In this document: one piece after another, positions 39,308 to 48,278 of the stretch
Layout of the letters: every line of letters starts with the position of its first letter
Position numbering within the stretch: position 1 is the first letter of the stretch
Assembly (NCBI RefSeq): GCF_000285575.1
Contig: NZ_HE611051.1
Coordinates: 258,461-322,460 of the forward strand
Length of the DNA stretch: 64,000 nucleotides
Origin: Clostridium senegalense JC122
GTDB lineage: Bacteria; Bacillota; Clostridia; Clostridiales; Clostridiaceae
Direction of reading: 5' to 3'
Position numbers and translations under genes: made by a program
Notes under the pieces: generated by a model
What the model saw: only the letters and a program-made list of their open reading frames with translations
Databases searched by the model: none
Told to the model about the DNA's origin: nothing

Positions 39308-39556
39308 TTATTTATTTAATACTAATTCCTCTAATGCTAATGCCAACTGGTCTGGACAAGATGTTTCCCCTCTACAAGGTATACCTTTTAACCTTTTTAT
39401 AGCTTCTTCTACCTCCATGCCTACTAATAATCTTGCTATTCCTTGTGTGTTACCACGACAACCTTGTATAAATTCAACTTCTTTTATAATATTTCCTTCA
39501 ACTTCAAAATTTATTTGAGTCGCACAACATCCTTTAGTTTTATATGTATATTTCAT
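39308..39556 (-). CDS. TSCPD domain protein (TIGR03905 type)
   Basis: An 82-aa protein homologous to the C-terminal TSCPD domain of vitamin B12-dependent ribonucleotide reductase: GCCATQINFEVEGN, FIQGCRGNTQGIARLL and TSCPDQLALALEE. Stand-alone members of this size are common in clostridia; their role is unknown and may involve metal binding by the conserved cysteines. GGAGGGA precedes the ATG. Confidence 0.88.
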   Translation of the reverse strand: MKYTYKTKGCCATQINFEVEGNIIKEVEFIQGCRGNTQGIARLLVGMEVEEAIKRLKGIPCRGETSCPDQLALALEELVLNK

Positions 39557-39691
39557 TGTAATCCCTCCATTTATTTTGTATTATCACCTTTGAATATACC
39601 TAAAAAATCTATTTTTTTCAATAACTTATTATTTTTTACTATTAAAGACTACAATTCATTTGTATTTTTTATATAAAATTTATTTTTAATA

Positions 39692-39736
39692 AAAAAATGC
39701 CTTTTAAAATATTTTATTATCTTAAAAGGCTTTTTT
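39692..39736 (-). terminator. Terminator of the 39.7-kb hypothetical gene
   Basis: AAAATGCCTTTTAA/TTAAAAGGC stem with T runs on both strands. Confidence 0.75.
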
Positions 39737-39737
39737 A

Positions 39738-40241
39738 TCAAATATTATCTTTTATGGATTTTTCACTTTTATTATTACCCCAACACTCCATTATAATAAA
39801 ACTCATCCAAATTATAATTAGATTTAATGTATTAGTCATAATAATATTATTTTCTTTTGTTGAAATTATACAATTTAATAAAGATATAATACTTAACAAT
39901 AATAATTTGTATAAGCTATTATTATATTCTTCATTTATATAAGAAAAACTTTTCATTATTTTATCTATACTTTTGTTTATTCTAAACTTCTTTTTTGAAT
40001 AATTATATGGCTTTTTAGCTTCCTTAATATTTTCAAAATAATCCTTTGAAAAATTATATACAACCAAATCCTCATCATTATCTGTTGTGGCCAGGGCATT
40101 TACTGTTTCCTGATAACTTATCAATTTATTTTCCATTACATACTTGCCATTTTCTAAATTTTTTCTATAAGTGTTATCTAAATATGGCTCGCTAAATTTT
40201 ACGTTATTATAAAAAAAAGTAACATTAGTAAAACCTTTCAA
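39738..40241 (-). CDS. Uncharacterised 167-aa protein with two C-terminal membrane helices
   Basis: The first 105 residues are polar (LISYQETVNALATTDNDEDL) and the rest contains two hydrophobic stretches, about residues 110-126 and 135-150. It begins at TTG after GGGAGGGAG, a strong site. No family is recognised. The tail is short and positively and negatively charged. Confidence 0.55.
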   Translation of the reverse strand: MKGFTNVTFFYNNVKFSEPYLDNTYRKNLENGKYVMENKLISYQETVNALATTDNDEDLVVYNFSKDYFENIKEAKKPYNYSKKKFRINKSIDKIMKSFSYINEEYNNSLYKLLLLSIISLLNCIISTKENNIIMTNTLNLIIIWMSFIIMECWGNNKSEKSIKDNI

Positions 40242-40345
40242 ATCTACTCCCTCCCATTTCCAGACTATGATTTTTAAATTTAAATATCTTTTATTTAAAA
40301 GACCTTAATAAGAATACAACGTTCCAACAAAAAATTCAATAGTTT

Positions 40346-41095
40346 TTACATATTTTTAAAACTAATTTTTGCTTGGAATAACTCAACATCTGTTTCCTTA
40401 TTTTTTCCTTGTATATAATAACTATTTTTTTCTTCTTTTACATCATATTTGTAAAAGAATATTTTTTGACCTTCTTTAGCTTCTTTTATAAAATTCACCT
40501 GAATACTACTTATTCTTTTTTCCTTAAAGTCTTCTGTTTTAAAACAATCCTCTACCCACTCCACATATTTTGCATTATTTACATGGTTATTTAAATCTAT
40601 ATCATTATATCTTACTTTTCTTTTTCCAATAAGTTCTCCTTCCTCTTTATTAAATCTAATTTTGTTTATTCTTTTATATGGCTTAAATCTTTCTTTTATA
40701 ACTTCATATGGAATATCTTCTTCTTTAGGTTTATATGGTAGTGGTGATTTTTTGTCTATTAACAAATATGCTGCATCAATATCACCTAGATGTTCATTGT
40801 TTTCACCATATATTCTAAAGGATCTTAAAAAAAACATTCTATCTAATCCACTAGGCCAAGTCTCTATAGTTATCTCTTCATTCCATTTAGGATACTTTAT
40901 CATATCTAATTTTATTCGAGATACTACCCAATACATGCCTTTTTTTCCTAAAGCCTCGTATCCATCTCCTAAAATTTCAGAATGTAAACTTGATGTTTCT
41001 TGCATGTAATTTATTATTGAATGTGTTTTTATCTTTTGTGTAAAATCTGTCTCATAAAATTTTATTTTATAACTTTTTTTAAATATATTACTCAT
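40346..41095 (-). CDS. Acyl-ACP thioesterase
   Basis: A 249-aa double hot-dog enzyme of the FatA/FatB-related bacterial family. The N-terminal half has FYETDFTQKIKTHSIINYMQ and MYWVVSRIKLDMIKYPKW; the C-terminal half has RYNDIDLNNHVNNAKYVEW, with the catalytic Asn and His. It releases fatty acids from acyl carrier protein. GAGGAG precedes the ATG. No operon partner. Confidence 0.9.
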   Translation of the reverse strand: MSNIFKKSYKIKFYETDFTQKIKTHSIINYMQETSSLHSEILGDGYEALGKKGMYWVVSRIKLDMIKYPKWNEEITIETWPSGLDRMFFLRSFRIYGENNEHLGDIDAAYLLIDKKSPLPYKPKEEDIPYEVIKERFKPYKRINKIRFNKEEGELIGKRKVRYNDIDLNNHVNNAKYVEWVEDCFKTEDFKEKRISSIQVNFIKEAKEGQKIFFYKYDVKEEKNSYYIQGKNKETDVELFQAKISFKNM

Positions 41096-41161
41096 ATTTA
41101 CTCCTCACTTTAGTTTCTAACTTTTACTTTCTATATAGTTTTAAGTTTTAATTTTAGCTTA

Positions 41162-41212
41162 TATAGGGCTTCAAATTAAATTTTAAACTTATTCATTTAT
41201 CAAATAAGAAAA
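41162..41212. repeat. Truncated end of the TATAGGG-type repeat
   Basis: TATAGGGCTTCAAATTAAAT then CTTATTCATTTATCAA matches 6499-6550 nearly base for base. No partner end was found before the next gene. Confidence 0.5.
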
Positions 41213-41348
41213 TTTTAACTTTTTCTATCTACAATATCAGTTTACCAATAATTCTATGATTAATCTTTTATAATTAAATAGTTCTATATTATTTATTATA
41301 TATTTAATATTTTTCATTTCAAATAAAAACCTTTATCCTAATTTAAAG

Positions 41349-41391
41349 AAAAGGTGTATTAAAATGATTTAATCACCTTAATACACCTTTT
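41349..41391 (-). terminator. Terminator of the ferritin-like gene
   Basis: AAAAGGTGTATTAA pairs with TTAATACACCTTTT; T-rich on the minus strand. Confidence 0.85.
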
Positions 41392-41398
41392 ATAGATA

Positions 41399-41917
41399 TT
41401 AATCGCTTATTGGTCCATATTTATCTTTATCAATTTTTAGCAATACTTGAGTAAGCTCCTCAGCATGTTCTTTTTCATCCAATATTATTTTATGCAAAAT
41501 ATTTTTTCCTTCTCTATCTGGTATTTCATCAAGTAAATCTTCATACAATACAACTGCTTCAAACTCTCCTTTGATATCTTCCCTTATGGTATTAAGTATT
41601 GTTCTTTTATCTTTTTTGTTATCACCATTTTGAATTCTAAAAGGTTTTTCATTAAACTCATCTTTTTTTAATACACGTTTATACATTTCATACTCTTCTC
41701 TATCAACTTTTCTTAATAGATAAAGTATCATTCCATAATGCTCTTTTTCTTCTTCTAAGATGTGCTCAATTACATGATTAAGTTCTTTTATGTCACTATA
41801 AGCAAGAGTGTTAGTATAATCGTCAATTGCTACAAGCTCTGCTATTAATACCTCTCTAAGTATATTTTCATAACATTTAGCTTTACCCTGTGGTTGCCTT
41901 TTAGTTGTATAACTCAT
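41399..41917 (-). CDS. Ferritin-like/rubrerythrin family protein
   Basis: A 172-aa all-helical protein with two carboxylate-rich repeats, LIAELVAIDDYTNTL...EEEKEHYGMI and IKGEFEAVVLYEDLL...LDEKEHAEEL. The paired ExxH motifs are the diiron ligands of ferritin-like proteins. There is no rubredoxin domain. It may store iron or remove peroxide; the exact role is open. TTAGGAG precedes the ATG. Confidence 0.8.
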   Translation of the reverse strand: MSYTTKRQPQGKAKCYENILREVLIAELVAIDDYTNTLAYSDIKELNHVIEHILEEEKEHYGMILYLLRKVDREEYEMYKRVLKKDEFNEKPFRIQNGDNKKDKRTILNTIREDIKGEFEAVVLYEDLLDEIPDREGKNILHKIILDEKEHAEELTQVLLKIDKDKYGPISD

Positions 41918-42021
41918 ATTTACTCCTAATTTAAATTACTATTCACTTTTAATATATCCAAAATAAGTTCATTTTGTTACTTAATAACACATCCTTTTGC
42001 TAAAACTTATTTTAAAATCTT

Positions 42022-42582
42022 TTATAATATTCCTAAATGTTCTAAAAGAATTTTAGCACCTATAAGAATTAATATAATTCCACCTAGGAATTCAGCTTTA
42101 CCACCTAAAACATCCCCTAGCTTCTGCCCAATAAAAACTCCTATAAAACATGCTATAAATGTAATTATAGCTATAGAGCTTGCAGCTAGTACTATGCTAA
42201 CATTTAAAAATGCAAAACTTACACCTACTGCTAATGCATCTATGCTAGTGGCTATTGCTAATATTGTCATAACTTTTACACTTAAATCACTAGTTATATC
42301 ACTTTCTTCTCCTTTTATAGCTTCATAAATCATCTTACCACCAATTATGGCTAATAAAATGAATGCTATCCAATGATCAAATTTTACTATATAATTAGTA
42401 AACTTAATTCCTAATAGCCATCCTATAAGAGGCATAGCACCTTGAAATATTCCAAAATATAATCCTGCTTTTAATCCATTCTTAATCCTTTCATTTTTAG
42501 ATTTCATTCCAATACTTAAAGAAACAGCAAATGCGTCCATTGCAAGAGCTAATGCTGTCAAAAAAATAGATATAATACTCAT
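42022..42582 (-). CDS. mntP: Manganese efflux pump MntP
   Basis: A 186-aa, six-helix membrane protein of the MntP family. The two related halves carry the conserved aspartates in ALAMDAFAVSLSIGM and TSIDALAVGVSFAF. It exports Mn2+ when the metal is in excess. GGAGGA precedes the ATG. A yybP-ykoY riboswitch lies in its leader, which independently supports the function. Confidence 0.95.
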   Translation of the reverse strand: MSIISIFLTALALAMDAFAVSLSIGMKSKNERIKNGLKAGLYFGIFQGAMPLIGWLLGIKFTNYIVKFDHWIAFILLAIIGGKMIYEAIKGEESDITSDLSVKVMTILAIATSIDALAVGVSFAFLNVSIVLAASSIAIITFIACFIGVFIGQKLGDVLGGKAEFLGGIILILIGAKILLEHLGIL

Positions 42583-42730
42583 AAAAAATCCTCCATATTT
42601 TATTTATATAATATTTTTGATAACTAAATACCAAATTATTCTTATTTAACACTTTCTTTTAAATTCCTTTTTACTTTTTGCAATTACTACTTTTTTTAAA
42701 CTAAAAACTTATTCAATTCATTAATAAAAA

Positions 42731-42853
42731 AAGACCCATGTATAATACAAAATTAAATTTTGCATTATACATAAGTCTCACTATTTAATCCAAAGCCAGG
42801 TTAAAACCAGTATGTTGACCTTGACACAACCAAAGTTGCCAGCTACTCCCTTA
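42731..42853 (-). ncRNA. yybP-ykoY manganese riboswitch with terminator
   Basis: On the minus strand, AAGGGAGTAGCTGGC, CAACATACTGG, AACCTGGC and AGTGAGAC appear in order, the hallmarks of the yybP-ykoY aptamer. The 3' part of the aptamer is followed by a long stem (GACTTATGTATAATGCAAAAT with its complement) and TTTTTTT, an intrinsic terminator. Mn2+ binding should favour the aptamer and let transcription reach mntP, about 150 bases downstream. Confidence 0.93.
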
Positions 42854-43011
42854 TGATAAATATTCTTAAATTCTAAAAAATTTAACAACTTTAACCATTA
42901 TATTATAAATAATCTACTTTGTAAATATTGATAATATATAAAAGGAAATGGTTCTAAATTTTCTTTAGCCAAATCCTTTATGTTTAGTTATAAACTTTTT
43001 AGAATCTTATA

Positions 43012-43509
43012 CTAAAGTTCATAACAGTCTAATATTTCTCCATAATATAATACATGATAGTCATTATCACTATAAACTTTTTCATCTATTTCTTTATCTA
43101 ACATACTTTTATCCATTTCATGTTTATAAAGAATTTTACATTCATATTGTAATTTACATCCTGATATTAATGGAGTATCTACAGTTTTACCTTTTTCTAA
43201 TTTTAAATTACATTCTTTTATTTTATCAAAATCTCTTCCTGATTTTGTTCCACAGAAAATCAATTCATTTTTCATTGAATCATCTACTGGAATACTTACA
43301 GTAAACTCTGTTGCTTTTTCCATTAAATTATAAGTATGTCTACTTTTTCTCACCATAACCATAAATATAGGTTTTTTCCACATGTATCCCATTTGGCCCC
43401 AACCTATTGTCATAGTGTTTACTTTTTCACCATCTTTAACTGTTAGAAATGCACCCTTACATTGAAGATTTTCTAAAGCTATTTCTAATTTTTCAGTATA
43501 TTTCATCAT
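43012..43509 (-). CDS. Flavin reductase family protein (flavoredoxin-like)
   Basis: A 165-aa FMN-binding split-barrel protein, with GAFLTVKDGEKVNTMTIGWG, PIFMVMVRKSRHTYNLME, FTVSIPVDDS and FCGTKSGRDFDK. It probably carries FMN and transfers electrons or reduces flavin; the partner is unknown. Two adjacent ATGs (43509 and 43506) both fit the GAGGTG site, so the start is uncertain by one codon. Confidence 0.87.
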   Translation of the reverse strand: MMKYTEKLEIALENLQCKGAFLTVKDGEKVNTMTIGWGQMGYMWKKPIFMVMVRKSRHTYNLMEKATEFTVSIPVDDSMKNELIFCGTKSGRDFDKIKECNLKLEKGKTVDTPLISGCKLQYECKILYKHEMDKSMLDKEIDEKVYSDNDYHVLYYGEILDCYEL

Positions 43510-43594
43510 ACATCACCTCACATTTTAATCTTAATATTTTATAAATTAATTTGCAAATTTTACATTATAGTTTTAATAGATTTTCTACTAACTT

Positions 43595-44707
43595 TTACTG
43601 AGGAATATTCAAGATCTCATTTTTTATATTTTCTCCTATATCTCTAGACATATTATTAAATTCTTCACTTACAGCTGCAATTTCTGTTAACGAATTATTT
43701 TGATCAATATTTATTTTGGAGCTTTCTATGGATACCTTTTCTATTTTTTCCATAGAATTTAGCATAATTTCAGATGCATTTTCTATACCTTTAATTAGTT
43801 CTAAAAGTTTGTTCACTCCATTTGCTCCTGCTAAAAGATCAGTATCTGTTTTTTCTATAAATTCCACAGTACTTTGAACAATATCTATTATTGCATCTAT
43901 AGTTTCTTTTATTTCCTTAGTTGACTCCTGAGATACTTCTGCTAATTTTCTTATTTCTTCTGCAACAACAGCAAATCCTCTACCAGATTCACCTGCTCTT
44001 GCTGCCTCTATTGAAGCGTTAAGTGCTAATAAATTTGTTTGAGATGCTATCCCCTGTATAGTAGTTAATATATCCACTATAAGCTCTGATTTACTTTTCA
44101 AATCATTAATTTTGTCTACAGATTTTTTCATAGAAATATTTATTGATTCAATATTTTCTTTAACTTCATGTCCAAATTTTGTGCAACTTTCTGTTTGTTC
44201 ATAAACTTTTTGAGCTGTTTTTAATCCACTCTTAGATTCTTCTAATATATCATTAGATTGAGTTTTTATTTTATTTGATACCTCTGATATATCTTTCATA
44301 GACATCTTTATATGTGATGAAAAACCATCTATTTTACTAGAATTATTTTCAACTATATCTATTATTCCGTCTAAATTTATTGATTCTCTTATCTCATTTA
44401 AAATTCCTACTTCATTACCATTATTATCATATAACTTGCAAGTATTAATTAATTTACTTAAATCAACGCCATTTTTATCTTTCAAGTTTCCATTTAATTC
44501 TTCTTTAGCTCTGTTCTTATCTAAGCCTGTTAATTCTTCCATACCTTTAGTCCAGTATATTAAATTATTATCTAAATCTTTTATCCAAAACATATTTGAT
44601 GTAGCTTTACATAAAGATTCTAAAATATTATTTTCTTTTTTAAGGTTTTCTATTCTTTTGTTATTTTCTTCTATTTGTTGTAATAACTTTTTATTTTTCC
44701 CTAACAT
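43595..44707 (-). CDS. Soluble methyl-accepting chemotaxis protein with PAS domain
   Basis: A 370-aa cytoplasmic receptor without membrane helices. It has an N-terminal coiled coil (residues 3-30), a PAS domain (about 28-95, with [19 protein letters not shown]) and a signalling domain with the tip motif [20 protein letters not shown]. It should bind CheA/CheW and respond to an internal signal, perhaps redox or a small ligand. GGAGGGAG precedes the ATG. Confidence 0.92.
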   Translation of the reverse strand: MLGKNKKLLQQIEENNKRIENLKKENNILESLCKATSNMFWIKDLDNNLIYWTKGMEELTGLDKNRAKEELNGNLKDKNGVDLSKLINTCKLYDNNGNEVGILNEIRESINLDGIIDIVENNSSKIDGFSSHIKMSMKDISEVSNKIKTQSNDILEESKSGLKTAQKVYEQTESCTKFGHEVKENIESINISMKKSVDKINDLKSKSELIVDILTTIQGIASQTNLLALNASIEAARAGESGRGFAVVAEEIRKLAEVSQESTKEIKETIDAIIDIVQSTVEFIEKTDTDLLAGANGVNKLLELIKGIENASEIMLNSMEKIEKVSIESSKINIDQNNSLTEIAAVSEEFNNMSRDIGENIKNEILNIPQ

Positions 44708-44850
44708 TTGACTCCCTCCAAAAATACTACCACTTAATTTAATAATATTATATTTAAATAATTATTATATATCTTAAGTAAAAACTTAATCTATATAAAT
44801 ATAATTTAAAAAGTATATGATTTATTTTAAATGCAATTTTTTTTGATAGA

Positions 44851-45008
44851 TATAAGGAAACAAGCTCCAATTTAAATTTATTTAATGACCTTAAAATATT
44901 TTATACAAGATGCAGTGTTGAATTCTAAGTGACTCGGAGCATATCTCACTATTTTAGGCATACAAGTTTTTGAATGGATAACTTTAATGGGCAACTTGGA
45001 ACCCTATA
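44851..45008 (+). repeat. TATAGGG-type repeat, tandem copy A (158 bp)
   Basis: Begins TATAAGGAAACAAGCTCC and ends CAACTTGGAACCCTATA. It matches copy B in order along its whole length, with blocks TTAGTGTTGA-like, CATATCTCACTATTT and CAAGTTTTTGAATGGATAA. No coding capacity. The ends are imperfect inverted repeats. Confidence 0.75.
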
Positions 45009-45133
45009 AATTAAAAAGTATTTTAAAATAATATAGAAACAAGAATATTAGTATGCTATATTATTCTAAGGTTATAAAATTATAACTATAAAAAATATAT
45101 TGCTAATTTACATTAAACAAATTTTTATATTAA

Positions 45134-45292
45134 TATAGGGAAACAAACTCAAATTTAGATTTATTCAACAACTTTAAAATATTTTTATATAAAATTTAGT
45201 GTTGAGTTCCAAGTGATTCAGAGCATGTCTCACTATTTGGGGTATTCAAGTTTTGGAATGGATAATTTTTAAAGTCAACTTGGAACCCTATA
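45134..45292 (+). repeat. TATAGGG-type repeat, tandem copy B (159 bp)
   Basis: Begins TATAGGGAAACAAACTC and ends CAACTTGGAACCCTATA, in the same direction as copy A and 125 bases after it. Together they fill most of the 660-base gap before the MATE gene. The copies differ by many substitutions, so the duplication is not recent. Confidence 0.75.
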
Positions 45293-45374
45293 TATATTAT
45301 CGTATCTTTTTATATTTACTAATATATTTAGGTAATTGTTCACAATTTTTTAGAGAAAAGAAGGGGGGATTTTA

Positions 45375-46739
45375 TTGAATAAAAAAATTGATTTAATTAA
45401 TGGTAAAATTACAGATTCTTTAGTTGCACTTGCTATTCCAATTATGGGTACATCATTTATTCAAATGGCTTATAATATGATTGATATGATTTGGATAGGT
45501 CGAATGGGAAGTTTAGCTGTTGCAGCTGTTGGTACTGCAGGCTTTTTTAATTGGCTTGGGCAATCACTTATGATACTTTCTAAAAGTGGGGCTGAAATAT
45601 CTATATCTCAATCTTATGGAAAAAATAACATAAAAGATGCTCAAAACTATACTAAAAGTGCAATTCAACTTACTATAATATTTGCGGTATTCTATATGTT
45701 TTTTCTAATTATATTTAAAAGTTCACTTATTGGATTCTTTAAATTAAACAGCCCAAATGTAATAAATATGGCTGAAACTTATTTATTCGTTATTGCACTT
45801 GGAATGGTTTTTAATTTTATAAACCCAGTTTTAACAGGTATTTTTAACGGATCTGGAGATAGTAAAATTCCTTTTACTATCAATACTGTAGGTCTTATAT
45901 TTAATATAGTTTTAGATCCTTTACTAATATTCGGATTAGGTCCAATACCTTCTCTTGGGGTATTTGGTGCTGCCCTTGCTACAATCTTATCGCAATTATC
46001 TGTTACTATACTATTTCTAATTCATATAAAACGTCAAAATTCTTATCTATTTAAAATAAATATTATTTCTAAATTAGATTTAGCATATAGTAAGAAAATT
46101 ATAAAACTTAGTCTTCCTGTAGCATTGCAAAATGGTTTGTTTTGTTCATTTTCAATGATGATTGGGCGAATAATAGCTTTTCATGGCGACACTGCTATTG
46201 CAGTTCAAAAAGTTGGCTCCCAAATTGAATCTATATCTTGGATGACAGCTGGTGGTTTTTCTACAGCTATAAGTGCATTCATAGGACAAAACTATGGTGC
46301 AAAACAATATAATCGTATTATTGAAGGTTATAAAGTAGCTATAAAATTAGTTTCTATAATTGGTATATTTGCAACAGCATTACTTGTTTTAGGTGCAGAA
46401 CCTATATTTAAATTTTTCATAAATGAACCTGAGGCTGTATCTATGGGTATTGTGTATTTACAAATACTTGGTGTTTCTCAATTATTTATGTGTATAGAAA
46501 TAACTACTACAGGCGCTTTTAATGGTCTTGGGAAAACATTATTACCATCACTAATTAGCATAATTCTAACTGGTTTAAGAGTACCTTTTGCATATTTATT
46601 ATCTAATCCTAATTTTTTTGGACTAAATGGTGTTTGGTGGACAATTAGTATAACAAGTATATTAAAAGGATTAGTACTAATTTCTCTATTTACTATATTA
46701 ATATTAAAAAATAAAAAATTTAACCATGAACTTATATAA
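45375..46739 (+). CDS. MATE family efflux transporter
   Basis: A 454-aa protein with twelve hydrophobic segments in two related halves. Family features are IPIMGTSFIQMAYNMIDMIWIGRMG at the start and GQNYGAKQYNRIIEGYK in the second half. It exports drugs or metabolites using Na+ or H+. It begins at TTG behind AAGGGGGG. Substrate unknown. It shares little with the second MATE gene of this window. Confidence 0.9.
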   Translation: MNKKIDLINGKITDSLVALAIPIMGTSFIQMAYNMIDMIWIGRMGSLAVAAVGTAGFFNWLGQSLMILSKSGAEISISQSYGKNNIKDAQNYTKSAIQLTIIFAVFYMFFLIIFKSSLIGFFKLNSPNVINMAETYLFVIALGMVFNFINPVLTGIFNGSGDSKIPFTINTVGLIFNIVLDPLLIFGLGPIPSLGVFGAALATILSQLSVTILFLIHIKRQNSYLFKINIISKLDLAYSKKIIKLSLPVALQNGLFCSFSMMIGRIIAFHGDTAIAVQKVGSQIESISWMTAGGFSTAISAFIGQNYGAKQYNRIIEGYKVAIKLVSIIGIFATALLVLGAEPIFKFFINEPEAVSMGIVYLQILGVSQLFMCIEITTTGAFNGLGKTLLPSLISIILTGLRVPFAYLLSNPNFFGLNGVWWTISITSILKGLVLISLFTILILKNKKFNHELI

Positions 46740-46751
46740 TTTTTTCTATTT

Positions 46752-46788
46752 AAAAAGGTTGTACTAAAATATTTTAACACAACCTTTT
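46752..46788. terminator. Bidirectional terminator MATE / megL
   Basis: AAAAGGTTGT pairs with ACAACCTTTT between convergent genes, with T-rich tails. Confidence 0.8.
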
Positions 46789-46799
46789 GTATTTAGTTC

Positions 46800-47999
46800 C
46801 TATAATATACTATTTAGAGCTTTATCTAAGTCATCTATTATATCTTCCGCATTTTCAAGACCTACTGCAAGTCTTATTAAATTATCTTTTATTCCAGCTT
46901 CTTCTCTCTCTTCTGGAGTATATGGTGAATGTGTCATTGAAGCTGGATGTTGTATTAGTGTCTCAGCATCACCTAAACTTACTGCAAGTGCACAAAGTTT
47001 AGTGTTATTTATAACTTTTTTACCATCTTCCAAATCACCTTTAATTTCAAATGCTATTATAGCTCCTGATAATGACATTTGTTCTTTTCCTAACTCATAT
47101 TGAGGAAATGATTTTAATCCTGGATAATAAACTCGTTCTACTGCTTTATGTTTTTCTAAAAACTCTGCTACCTTAATAGCATTGCAGCAATGCTTTTCCA
47201 TTCTTATAGGAAGTGTTTTCATTCCTCTTATTACTAAATAAGCATCAAATGGACTCATTGATGATCCAGTCATGTCTTTAACCCCAAATAATCTTACCTT
47301 TTGTATGAATTCTGCATTTCCTACTACAAAACCACAAACTACATCTCCATGTCCATTTAAAAATTTAGTTCCTGAATGAATAACTACATCTGCACCTAAT
47401 TCTAAAGGTCTTTGTATATACGGAGTACAAAATGTATTATCTACCATTAACATACAATTTTCTTTAGAATGTGCTATTTCAGCTGTTGCTTTTATATCTA
47501 CTAAAGCTAAATTTGGATTTGCTGGAGTTTCTATATAAACTAATTTTGTATTATCTTTCATAGCATTTTTTATATTTTCTGGATTAGTTGCATCTACGAA
47601 AGTAACTTCAACACCAAATTTTGTTATACCATGATTTAAAAATGCAAAAGTACATCCGTATAAAGTTTTTGCTGCTACTATATGATCACCAGCTTCTACA
47701 ATTGACCAAATAGCAGAAGTTATAGCGCCTATACCAGAGCTCATAGACATTGCAGCTTCTCCACCTTCTAATAACGCCAATTTATCTTCTAATACAGTAT
47801 TTGTTGGATTTCCTAATCTACTATATATATATCCATCTTCTTCTAATGCAAATCGTCTTCCACCTTGTTCTGCATCATCAAATACAAAAGTAGAAGTTTG
47901 AAATATTGGAGTTGATAATGCACCAAATGCATTTTTCATATTTCCTCCATGTATAGCTTTAGTAGCAAATCCCATATTTTTTAAATTTTCATTGCTCAT
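46800..47999 (-). CDS. megL: L-methionine gamma-lyase
   Basis: A 399-aa PLP enzyme of the Cys/Met metabolism family. Tyr114 and Cys116 in [10 protein letters not shown] are the pair that marks methionine gamma-lyases, and the numbering coincides with the P. putida enzyme. The PLP lysine is in [13 protein letters not shown]. It splits methionine into methanethiol, ammonia and 2-oxobutyrate. TAGGAGG precedes the ATG. A sigma-54 promoter lies 79 bases upstream and the neighbouring upstream gene encodes a sigma-54 activator, indicating dedicated control. Homocysteine or cystathionine as preferred substrate remains possible but less likely. Confidence 0.9.
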   Translation of the reverse strand: MSNENLKNMGFATKAIHGGNMKNAFGALSTPIFQTSTFVFDDAEQGGRRFALEEDGYIYSRLGNPTNTVLEDKLALLEGGEAAMSMSSGIGAITSAIWSIVEAGDHIVAAKTLYGCTFAFLNHGITKFGVEVTFVDATNPENIKNAMKDNTKLVYIETPANPNLALVDIKATAEIAHSKENCMLMVDNTFCTPYIQRPLELGADVVIHSGTKFLNGHGDVVCGFVVGNAEFIQKVRLFGVKDMTGSSMSPFDAYLVIRGMKTLPIRMEKHCCNAIKVAEFLEKHKAVERVYYPGLKSFPQYELGKEQMSLSGAIIAFEIKGDLEDGKKVINNTKLCALAVSLGDAETLIQHPASMTHSPYTPEEREEAGIKDNLIRLAVGLENAEDIIDDLDKALNSIL

Positions 48000-48078
48000 A
48001 TTTATCCTCCTAACAAATTTAAAAATATAAATACTCAGGTTCTTATGTATTTTATTTTTATTATTTTATTATTAATAG

Positions 48079-48094
48079 AGCAACTTTTATGCCA
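48079..48094 (-). promoter_or_regulatory. Sigma-54 promoter of megL
   Basis: On the minus strand TGGCATAAAAGTTGCT matches the -24/-12 consensus TGGCAYRNNNNTTGCW at all conserved positions with exact spacing. It lies 79 bases before the megL ATG. Confidence 0.88.
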
Positions 48095-48223
48095 AATATT
48101 TAAATATGAATATAATTCTTTTAGGTAACTAAGCCAATTTAGCTATTAATCACTACTAAGCTCTTGAATAATAAGTTTTCAACATCAATAATTTAATAAC
48201 TTAGAAATATAATAAAATACGTA

Positions 48224-48266
48224 ATGGTTATAAAAATGACCAATTAATGGTCATTTTTATAACCAT
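48224..48266 (-). terminator. Perfect palindrome/terminator after the activator gene
   Basis: ATGGTTATAAAAATGACCA and its exact complement flank a 5-base loop. The inner GACCA/TGGTC stem followed by ATTTTTAT fits termination of the activator message. As a long perfect palindrome upstream of megL it could also bind a protein. Confidence 0.65.
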
Positions 48267-48278
48267 AGGTCAATATTT

